A stretch of DNA of 64,000 nucleotides from Tiliqua scincoides (Eukaryota > Chordata > Lepidosauria > Squamata > Scincidae), in the NCBI RefSeq assembly GCF_035046505.1, contig NC_089822.1, positions 107,153,307 to 107,217,306 of the forward strand, written 5' to 3'. The notes below the pieces were generated by a model that saw only the letters and a list, made by a program, of their open reading frames with translations, ran no database searches and had not been told where the DNA came from. This document shows positions 55,561 to 64,000 of the stretch, piece after piece. Numbering within the stretch: position 1 is the first letter of the stretch; each line of letters opens with the position of its first letter. The translations under genes and the position numbers were made by a program.

Positions 55561-55830
55561 CTGCTAATTGGGTAAGAGGCACTTTTTCAAGTGGGTGCTC
55601 CTTTTTTTTAGCAGGGGGAGAGTAACTGGCCCATCTCACCCCAGCAGTCTCTGTTCTGGTGGCTGTCTGCTGGTATTCATTTGCATCTTTTTAGATTGTG
55701 AGCCCTTTTGGGACAGGGAGCCATTTAGTTATTTGATTTTTCTCTGTAAACCGCTTTGTGAACTTTTAGTTGAAAAGCGGTATATAAATACTGTTAATAA
55801 TAATAAATAATTAATAATATTTATTTATTT
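55561..55830 (+). repeat. SINE-like repeat with (AATAATA)n tail
   Basis: Begins CTGCTAATTGGGTAAGAGGC, contains TTTAGCAGGGGGAGAGTAAC, and ends with the typical 3' signature AAAGCGGTATATAAATACTG followed by TTAATAATAATAAATAATTA. Its 5' part recurs at 16225. No A/B box is obvious. The family is recognised only as a common reptile repeat. Confidence 0.6.
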
Positions 55831-56528
55831 TAACCCATTTTTGCCTGGCTCACAGCTGTACTTATTTGTTCCTTGTTGCAACACTGGGCAGAAATGGCTT
55901 AAAGAATGGGCAGGACACTTTTAAAGCATGAATGCCAACTTTTTGGGAACACTAGCTTGGTCCATGCCTACTTGCTTCCTTTATAGGGCTCCTTCCACCT
56001 GTTCAGCCCTTGCACAGACCAGAGGTCCTTTCATTTGTTCAAGTTCTGAGAGAAAGTTACAAGAGTTCTACTGGAAGGAGAAAGAAGAGCAGCATAATCT
56101 AGAAAAACAATATTTCTGGCAGAGAAATATGGATAATGCTAAGTAAACAAATACCAAGAGCCCATTGAATGGAATTAGCACAGCATTTTTTCCCCCCCAT
56201 CTGGCAGTTTGTAAAATTAAAGGGCTTTTTTTGTTCCATGAAGATTGTGGAGGTGTCACCCTAACTGGCATTTATCACATTAAATAATTGCCACTCATGT
56301 AAAAACTTAGCTTTAAAAAAAAGAAAAGAACGTGTATCGATCTCACTGTGTGTAGGAATTACATAGAGGAGGGACAGGTTTTTCGGGAGCTCATCCCATT
56401 CCCAAGTTTCACACTTTGGGCCCAACAGCTAGTGCAACTGTCTGCTTTTAAGCTGTGTGCCCACATGTCACAACATTGCCCTTTTCTTCCACTTCTATGC
56501 ATTATGAACTGAGATCACCTTTGACATT
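55831..56528. other. No recognisable feature
   Basis: Nothing supportable. Confidence 0.4.
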
Positions 56529-56536
56529 CTGTAGAC

Positions 56537-56880
56537 CAATTTGTCTCAAACTGTGGGTCGGGACCCACTAGGTGGGTTGCAAGCCAATTTCAGGTGGGTC
56601 CCCATTCATTTCAACATTTTATTTTTAATATATTAGACTTGGATGCTACCACGGTATGTGACTGCATTTGGGGAAATGTTACAGATCTGTACTATGTATA
56701 TCTATCTACTTTTAACAATGATAGTAAATGAGACTTAATCTTGGGTAAGCGTTGCAGCCTAGGATTGTTAAGAATTTTCCTGCTTGATGTCACTTCCAGT
56801 CATGTCATCACTTCCGGTGGGTCCTGACAGATCCTCATTCTAAAAAGTGGGCCCCTGTGCTAAAAGTTTGAGAACCATTG
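56537..56880 (+). mobile_element. hAT non-autonomous element, family 2, cleanest copy
   Basis: CAATTTGTCTCAAACTGTGG to AAAAGTTTGAGAACCATTG, 344 bp, with an exact 8-bp duplication CTGTAGAC (56529-56536, 56881-56888). It has no insertion and thus defines the family's native length. Confidence 0.92.
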
Positions 56881-56913
56881 CTGTAGACATTCAATCGGGG
56901 GAAGCAAAAAATA

Positions 56914-57443
56914 CAGCCAATTCTACTTAAATCCCTGTGTGGTGATGAAGCAGAGCCAACTTGGCAGCCCCTATATCCCATGGAGACGTTTTGGTATATC
57001 AAGGCCTCCTCAGGAGAAGGGAACATTTCTTTCCTTCCCCTGGGGTAAGCACAACTTGGACCTGTGCTAGCAATATCTCTGGTGCAAGTCTTCATTGTCT
57101 GTAGAAGGTGGTCAGTCCCAGGAAAGGGGTTAAGGGGTTAAGATTCAGCAGGTGTTGCTGATGCCAAACCTGCCCCTTCCTGGGCCTGATCCACCCTACT
57201 CCCTGCCTCCATAGTCTCCCAGTTGTAACCAATCCTGCCTTGTTCCATCACTTCCCTGTCTCCCTCCCGATCCCTGTGCAATCTTACTGGTGGTGGTGGG
57301 TGTCAGCTGGTCTTCATCTCATGAACCCAGTGCAGTGGCCAGGCTGCACTTGCAGATACTGTTACATTTGTGACAGCCATAAAGCTGTTTACATTGTCGG
57401 AATGCTCATTCCAGTGGTGTAAATGGCCCATAGGACTGGGCCG
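56914..57443. mobile_element. GC-rich non-autonomous transposon, diverged
   Basis: CAGCCAATTCTAC at the left, CCATAGGACTGGGCC at the right, and an internal AAGGGAACATTTCTTTCCTT fold followed by a C/T-rich half. Same layout as the copy at 1225. Confidence 0.5.
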
Positions 57444-57515
57444 CTGATATCTTAATTCCAGTACTTATACTAAAGAAATAATGAGCTCCAAGTCTATTTT
57501 TATTTCAATGGGACA

Positions 57516-57880
57516 TGTAGAACCCACTATCGTACCCTGCCCCGAAGGGCAGCACCAGTTGGTAGGCAGGGGTGGGTCTGTCCAGTGCTGCTGAGACCAA
57601 ATAAGCAAGACACTGAAAGGTGGAAGGCTTTGAAGGCTGTTTATTGATTCAGCAAGGCATGCATGTGGCCTATAGGAGGCTCAGCTCAAATCCAGAAGGC
57701 ACTCTTCAGAGGAGTGGGACACTTTTTATACAGTTCTCGGCTCTTTGTTTGAAATCTAGACTTTCTATTCGCTGAAAATCCACATCATAGATGGGGCAAA
57801 CTCTTAATAGGCTGTAGATAACCTTAGAGACACCTGATAGGTGTGTTTCAGGTTACAGGGTTCCATAAAAGGTAAAATCA
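57516..57880 (-). mobile_element. Probable solo LTR of an endogenous retrovirus
   Basis: The 365-bp block begins TG (57516) and ends CA (57880), and is flanked by an exact 4-bp repeat GACA (57512-57515 and 57881-57884). On the minus strand it shows, in order, a TATA-like TGTATAAAAAG (~57729), an AATAAA signal within ATCAATAAACAGCC (~57640), and a U5-like stretch. These are the expected parts of an LTR. No internal retroviral region lies on either side, so it would be a recombination remnant. The 4-bp duplication fits gamma- or epsilon-type integration. Family and age are not known to me. Confidence 0.55.
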
Positions 57881-58271
57881 GACATTTAAACACATTGAAT
57901 TACAAAGTTTTCAGAAACCAGTAGGATGTGCTGTAACATCATTTACTCAGTTTTGAACCTAATTCACATCCATTATTTCAATTAAGAATATTTTGACATG
58001 TCCTCTTACTAACCTCATTAAAAGAGAGCAGTATAACGCAAAGACAGGTGTGAAGGCCAACTTCATAAGATATTTTCTTGGCAGAACTTACTCATCCCTC
58101 ATTAGGATGGCTTGGTACGAGCGGCCTATCTTATCTCTTCTGCGTTCCTTTTCTTTGTGTTAGTCCAAACATTGAACACCTGTGGGGCCTTTCTGCCAAA
58201 CTAAGGTTTCCTGTCTTTTATTAAGTCTTTTCTAAAATCAAGCAACCTTTTGGTTCCTTAAGAACTACTAC

Positions 58272-58352
58272 CTGTGTAGTCCCAACCCTAAGTCTAACCG
58301 ATTTTCCTTACCTGTATCTGTAAAAAATAAATAAACTCAATTAAAAAAAAAA
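58272..58352 (+). mobile_element. Short poly(A) retroposon (mRNA 3'-end-like)
   Basis: An 81-bp insert ends GTAAAAAATAAATAAACTCA-ATT plus a run of 12 A (AATAAA-type signal, then poly(A)). It is flanked by an exact 12-bp duplication AAGAACTACTAC (58260-58271, 58353-58364). The insertion site TT/AAGA fits the L1 endonuclease consensus TT/AAAA. The source transcript is unknown. Confidence 0.75.
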
Positions 58353-58364
58353 AAGAACTACTAC

Positions 58365-60611
58365 TTCTATGGCTACTATGCCCCTATATGTGAATTACAA
58401 TTTGGGGCAAGACTATCTTGTCCTAGCTTTGTCTATATGTGCTTTTTTCTATTTCAGTTGCAATTCAAACAAAGAGTCTCCAAAAGTAGAAGTTTCCCTG
58501 GTACTTTCCACTTTATCCCTCTCCTCGCCCTTTCAAAGAGGGAGTAGCCTTGTCTCACTTTGACTTGTTCAAGGATGCTTGCTTTTCTAATTAAAATGTG
58601 TGCTGTCTTCTGAAGTTCATCTCTTGCAGGTGTCTTGTGGTTAGCTAGCTAGATGCTTTGTTAGTTTGCCAAGAAACATTGCCAACTGATAGGACTACCT
58701 TGACATTTTAGCAGAGCAGTTAATTTAGCAGAGCAGTTAATTTCTAAGCTTTCCCTTAAGTTCATGCTTTCCCTGTCCCTTCTCCATTACACTGTACTGA
58801 TGGTTGCTACAGGTTCTTTTCTTGGGAGGGGGTCTGAGACAGGTAAGCAGGCGTCACCACCAAGAAATCTTATGCCTTGCAGAAACTGTTGGAGAGAAAG
58901 GGAAGATGTGTCCTACATCTCTTGCAATGAAGACGAGATGGGTGGGCCCCAGAAAGACTTCCTACAATATACAGAAAGCTTTTTCTTGAGAGGAACTCAG
59001 GCATGTAAACCCCTTGCCACCACTTTCAGCCTGAATTGGTACAATCTAGCAAAAGATTTATCCACTGATTTTATAAACTAGCTCTCATGCCATCCAAAAA
59101 CCAACACAAGCATAGCTGGTCGTTTTTACATACAGATTTTATTTATTTTGCCATTCATTGAAACATGAATAAATTCAGCTATTGGGAGGGAGTTGTGAAT
59201 GGGCTTGCAAGTGATGGGTTTAAGTTTGGCAAAACAACTTAGATTACATTGTGTTTTCTAGAAAGAAAAAAAAAATGAAACATTGATGAAATCCAAATCC
59301 GTTATAGTCAAAAATAATTGGTATAAAGAGAGGAGGTCAAATGTTCATTATTCTTTGAACTATAAATATCCTTTTAAAAGTAATTATAGAAACATACAGT
59401 AATCTTTCTCTTGTGTCTTAAAAAAAACACTAAACGCTTGCAACTGGTTGGCACTGCTGTGCTAACATGAATGTAAGCATGAATGGTAATTCTAATGGTA
59501 AAGACACAGAAGGATTATTTCTTTTGTCAGCTTCACTTCAGCAAACTGATTATGGAAAAACAGTTTGGCTTGTAAGAGAGCCATGAATCTTTGTCTTAGC
59601 CAGAGATGGCAATAAGCAATTTTTCTTTTTTCATTACAGAGACTTCAGAAAGTTACCCTCCCCTATGTGCTCAGACATGATTTATTGACAGTGCATGATA
59701 AACACACATGGGGCCAATAAAATATAGCAAAAATATATTGCCTTGCTCTCCCCAATCTTTTCTGGTCCCAGTCTCTCCCCCCCTCCCCCCTGTGGGGTGA
59801 GTAACTTGGAGGCGCTGAGCTGTTTCATGCTAGTGCTGGTCTACCCTTTACTCATGGGCAGGCATCTCTGGCATCAGTACTGGTCCAGGAAGGTGTGGTG
59901 CCACAAGGATAAGCACTGCAAACTTGGCCATCCTTCTGTGGAAGCAAAACTGTTGCCAGTGGTGTTTTTCTTAGACTATTTAAATCTGGAAACAATAAAG
60001 ATTACCAATATTTGTAGATAAGAGGTCCAAAGCTTGAGAAAGATGCAATGGAATGTGGGGAATGCAAAACGGAGAGGAGGGAGTGGTCTCAGAAGCTGCA
60101 CAGGGATAGAGGTCTAAATAATATATTCAATGCTTTTGTCAGTTGTATATACTATGAACAAGCAAATGCTGGAAGTGAGAATTTCTACGTTAAAGAGCAG
60201 CAAAGGAGAAGAAATCTGTATTAGAATCAAGGTCCAAAGGCACAAGTTTAGAGGATCACGTAGGTGAGAGAAGTGTCTACTCACAACTTTTGAGTAAAGT
60301 TCCACCATATGATCAATATGGTAGAGGGTAGAAATGACAGTGGTTAAAGAGGCCAAAAATGTATCAAGAGAGCCCAAATGAGGGACGAATGAGAGATCTG
60401 CACAGACCAGTGCAAAGTGGATGGATGAAGTAGGCTCTGTGGCAGAGTGCTCAACTGGTGATATTAAAGCCTCCCAGTTTTGGTGGAAGTTGCATTTTTG
60501 CCCAAGAAAATTGAGATTGTCCTTCTGACCAGACAAATTTTCTCATTAGTCTTCCCTGTCTGTGGAAATATTATGCAGGAATATGATAAAAAGGCCTCTC
60601 AAAATATAGCA
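58365..60611. other. Long stretch without recognisable feature
   Basis: AT-rich DNA with a tandem 'tttagcagagcagttaa' pair at 58708-58741. A 140-codon minus-strand frame at 60114-60536 is open but carries no motif I know. Confidence 0.4.
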
Positions 60612-60907
60612 CACACGTAACTAGAAGCTTCAGCACCTGGGCAGTGACATCACATGACATTGTGACATCACTTCCAGGTTGTATGTGGAGGAGGAGGTGC
60701 TGAAGGCTTGGCGCTTTCTGCTCCTTCTCCTTCAAAGGGGAGCCTCCACAGAAGAAGGAACAGGGGGTGCAAGCATCCCCTCTTCCAGGGAAACTGTAAG
60801 CGGCACAAGGCAATCACTTCTGGGTTCTTTCTGGAGGAGGAGGTGCTGGTGGCTTCACGCCCCCCCCTCCCAGGTGCCCTCAGGCTTGGCCCTAGTTACA
60901 CGTCTGG
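60612..60907. mobile_element. Non-autonomous DNA transposon
   Basis: ACACGTAACTAGAAGCTTCA at the left and GGCCCTAGTTACACGT at the right are inverted. 'gaggaggaggtgctg' is repeated inside (60689 and 60836). Confidence 0.5.
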
Positions 60908-62109
60908 GGAAGAACATTCATTTTTAAGAAAAACATTCATTTTTAAGAATTTTTAAGAACTTTCCCCATGCTCAGCTGTTGCTGCTGTCAGCCTCACCCA
61001 GCTGGCCCATGGCCTTGGGGGGAGGAGGAAACAAAGATGTCCTCAGTTGTGCAAGTGTTACCAGCAACCTACTCACCCTGCAGCAGTCATAAGGTGCTAG
61101 TCAGGCAAACAATCCTGAAGTGCATAGGACCTTGATAGGAGTGCACCATTGCTATGTACAAATAACACATGTCTGAAAATATGATTGCGCAAACTAGCCC
61201 TGGTTACTCCCTAGAGCTCTGGTCTGGAGCAGAAGAAAGAGTGCAAACATCCTTCACTATTGGCTCTAAACTGGACCTCTAGACAGAGTCGCCCGTTCTA
61301 ATTTTTAGGCACATGCGCTGTGATGTGATAGCCTCAAGGTGCGTAGGGTTAATTAAATGGCCACTACAAGGAAGCAGCTGAGTCCTGGCACTCTGATCTG
61401 AAGCCAACTCTCAAAGCAAGACTACACGATTGTTTGTATTGAAGACAAAATATGAAAGGGGAAATTATGAAACAATAAAGTTAACTGAATGAAACCACAT
61501 GAAACAAAGAACAACAAAGCAAATGATGGTCCAACCAAAAACAGGGAAAAATGCACCTCCCAAACAAAGGTTTTGACCTTCAGTTGTATGTTTGTATGTT
61601 TAGGATTGTTTCCATGGTACATTGTGTCAAGCACCATTTTTTTGTGTGTGAAAAGGCAAAAAATAAACACGTAAATTGTACATAAAATTATGTTGCAAGT
61701 GCTGAACAATAAGTGCTGGTGACATTTGTACAGTCATATTCCATTTGGTATGCAAAGCCGCTGGTGTGAGCATGTATGTGAATGTGGAAGGGGAACCCAC
61801 ACCAACAATTTCTCATATTTCTCCATACCAGATGTGGCAGCTGAAGGAAAAGACATTTGGATCCCCTTCAATAACAAATAAAAAATTTCTGAAAATACAC
61901 TAGAAGTTAAGCTCTGTGTCAAAGTTTTGGCTCAGATTCCCCATGTAAAAATCCATGAAGGAAGCAACATTTGGCCAACTACAGCGATGATAACTTTTCC
62001 CCTTCTCTGTGGATATTTGTGTGAGCACAGAAACCCATTTTCTACTAACTATGCTCATGTGGACTATGCTCACATTTATGTCTGTAAGAAACTATTTTTA
62101 ATGCCTTAT
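60908..62109. other. No recognisable feature
   Basis: Nothing beyond a tandem 'acattcatttttaagaa' pair at 60914-60950. Confidence 0.4.
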
Positions 62110-62165
62110 AGCACAATCCTATGAATGTCTACTCAGAAGTAAGTCCCATTGAGTTCAGAGGGACT
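62110..62165. repeat. Short palindromic repeat (GCAATCCTATG type)
   Basis: GCACAATCCTATGAATGTCT-ACTCAGAAG then TAAGTCCCATTGAGTTCAGA: the widespread reptile repeat also seen at 9688. Confidence 0.6.
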
Positions 62166-62167
62166 TG

Positions 62168-62861
62168 AAGCCCAATCCTGAGTTCTTCGCACCAGCCTTA
62201 CGCTGGCACTGAGTGTTGCAAACGTGCCGTAAGGCACGCCTATGACGCTCAGTGCTGGGTCAGCGCTAGTGCTGGCTCAGTGCCAGTCCACATTGAGCTC
62301 AGTGCCAGCCACATGCCGCCCAAAGCAAGGGAAGAGCTTGGGGCAGGAGGGGGGAGGGGTTGTGGGGTGGGGGAGGGTGGGGCGGGGGAAGGAAGCAGAG
62401 CAGGACTGGTGGAGTTCTGCTCTACTGGATCCAGAACCCTGTGTTGGGCCCTCCAGCCTAACACAGGAACTGTCAACTCATAAGAAGTTGACAGCCCCAC
62501 TGGATCAGGCCATAGGCCCATCTAGTCCAGCTTCCTGTATCTCACAGCGGCCCACCAAATGCCCCAAGGAGCACACCAGATAACAAGAGACCTGCATCCT
62601 GGTGCCCTCCCTTGCATCTGGCATTTAGTTGCATCTGGCAACTAAGTTGCAGATGCATTAGTGGCATTAATTGCATCTGGCATCTCTGCGCCGGCAAAAT
62701 AGGTGGCCCAGACTTGAGAAGCCCCATTGCAGGTCTGTGCCCTTACAAATGTCCCCTTTCCTTGAGGAGCCTCGGGCGGCTGCCTGGTGCCCATAGGATG
62801 CAGTGGCAGCCATTTTGGCACCACTGCTTCTCTGGCGCCGGGCAGCTCAGGATTGGGCTCT
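62168..62861. mobile_element. GC-rich non-autonomous transposon split by CR1
   Basis: GAAGCCCAATCCTGAG at the left and CTCAGGATTGGGCTC at the right are inverted repeats. The 3' half matches the element at 4885 ('cctgaggagcctcgggcggctgcctgg'-type). The native element would be ~530 bp; the CR1 at 62480-62640 adds the rest. Confidence 0.7.
62480..62640 (-). mobile_element. CR1 LINE 3'-end fragment with scrambled edges
   Basis: 'cagccccactggatcaggcc' to CCCTCCCTTGCATCTGGCAT is near-consensus. The left edge has GTCAACT...AGTTGAC as an inverted pair, and the right edge has TTGCATCTGGCA reiterated (62612, 62630, 62671). Confidence 0.85.
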
Positions 62862-64000
62862 TACTTTTCAAGTCATTGTGTATAGGATGGTAGCCTTATT
62901 CCATTTTTGTACTGCTTCTCTTATAGTGTTCTATTTACTTCCAAATGTTGTTCTCTGCTTTGGGCATTTTATTAATAGAAAAGTTGTTTATAAGTAAATT
63001 GCCTGCCTGCAAGCATGTAAACAATAAGAATAAACACTGATTACAGCAAAAGCCTTTAGAGGAATTTTACAAAGTTTCTTCTGGGCTCTTTCCCTTCTCC
63101 ATTAGTTATTCCTCCTGAGCCCGACCTGCCCATTTCCTTTAGCCTCCAGGTCCCCTTTTTGACCCGGGTCCAGATAAAGTGTACCTCCTGCAGCTCCCTC
63201 TCAGAAGCCCTGGATTACAGCTTGAAAATGGAACATGAGAAGTGATCATGAGTTATGCTCCTTCCAACGGGAAACAGGGCTATTACCCAATTAAAAAATC
63301 CTAGACAATTGTTCAGAACAGATTCAGCCATTAAAATCTGCATCAATCTGTGAAAGACTGAAGTCATATTTTGGAAGAAAATGCAGAATTTGTGCATTTT
63401 TAGATGGCTTTTTTGGAGCAGGCCACAACATAGAAGTCACACTGCTTCCTGTATGAGATTGAAGGGGGCTTGCCTCCCCCATGGCCGTGCTTGTCATCTT
63501 CAGTTGTTCTATTAAAATAGTTAAGAATGTTGTCAAGTTAATGGAAGGTGACTTTTCAGTCAGTTAAAATAGTTTTCAATTGATGGATTAACTTATTGAA
63601 CAAATAAAAGTTGCCTTAAGAAAGCAATTCACCGAACAAAGGTTGTCACTCCGATGGAATGCTTTGTGATGTTACACACCACAAAGCCTGTAGCTTCAGT
63701 GGCTGATTGAAGCAATAAAGCCAGTCCTGTCTGGGGGGGGGGGGGGAGGCCAAATTGTGTGTGTGTGTGTGGGGGGGGGTGTCTTGAAACTGGGGGCATT
63801 TGCTTTTATTTCATAAGAGCAGTTTTTAATAGCCAGCAGGCATCTGGAAGTTTGCATACAGTATGTAATGATCTGTATCCCCCAGTGTTCGGCAAGGCCG
63901 GAGCCGAGTGCTTCTGTCCTGGACTGCTTTGGTATTTTATTATGCCCATGTTGTGAGTTACAAGCACAAGTATACATTGTGCATTGCTTGCAGGAGGCGG
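62862..64000. other. No recognisable feature
   Basis: AT-rich DNA to the window end apart from the G/GT tract at 63733. Confidence 0.4.
63733..63778. repeat. G-run and (GT)n simple repeat
   Basis: A run of 14 or more G, then (GT)8, then G9. It would be prone to quadruplex or slippage. Confidence 0.85.

Noticed and set aside
60114-60536. 140-codon minus-strand open frame
   Set aside because: Reads as hydrophobic mixed sequence with no motif, no splice context and no repeat identity; probably chance in AT-rich DNA.

Overview
The window looks like non-coding DNA from a squamate reptile (lizard or snake). The evidence is the repeat mixture: CR1 LINEs with the reptile-type 3' end and (TTCTTATG)n tail, a 5S rRNA-derived SINE whose tail matches an L2/jockey-like LINE also present here, tRNA-derived SINEs of squamate type, an R2/R4-like LINE end, many non-autonomous hAT copies, and a tyrosine-recombinase retrotransposon carrying an SGNH hydrolase. 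The species cannot be named from sequence alone. I found no host gene that I can identify. The best host-like coding signal is one 192-bp candidate exon at 39064-39255.

Layout. 1-6.9 kb: a LINE-tailed retroposon at the left edge, then GC-rich DNA transposons nested in older elements, and a 5S SINE. 7-13 kb: CR1 scraps and relics, then a hAT element at 11396-12691 with a perfect 8-bp target duplication. 13.5-15.3 kb: a Tigger/pogo-like element whose 5' part is tandemly duplicated, with a 47-bp patch that also occurs 3.3 kb downstream. 16.5-24.6 kb: short MITEs with 3-bp target duplications, two copies of a 455-bp hAT family, a hAT split by CR1, and a minisatellite split by a MITE. 26-31 kb: the C-terminal end of an R2/R4-like LINE, SINEs, and a hAT holding a CR1. 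32.1-35.6 kb: a broken Ngaro/DIRS-like retrotransposon on the minus strand. 36.8-44.2 kb: more hAT and Tigger copies and the candidate exon. 45.5-52.6 kb: a GC-rich element split by a 5S SINE, a 2-kb CR1 copy split by an L2-like LINE, and tRNA SINEs. 55-64 kb: SINE and hAT copies, a probable solo LTR, a tiny poly(A) retroposon, and a GC-rich element split by CR1.

How the parts relate. The 5S SINE supplies a pol III promoter and carries the same 3' hairpin tail as the L2-like LINE at 50537-50976, so the two form a parasite/partner pair. The hAT and Harbinger-like copies are all non-autonomous and would have needed transposases supplied from elsewhere. Nesting gives relative ages. CR1 and SINE insertions postdate the hAT and GC-rich elements that hold them, and the L2-like LINE landed in a CR1 tail that was already present. 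Long stretches between repeats (for example 46.3-49.0, 52.6-54.4 and 58.4-60.6 kb) hold nothing I can recognise.
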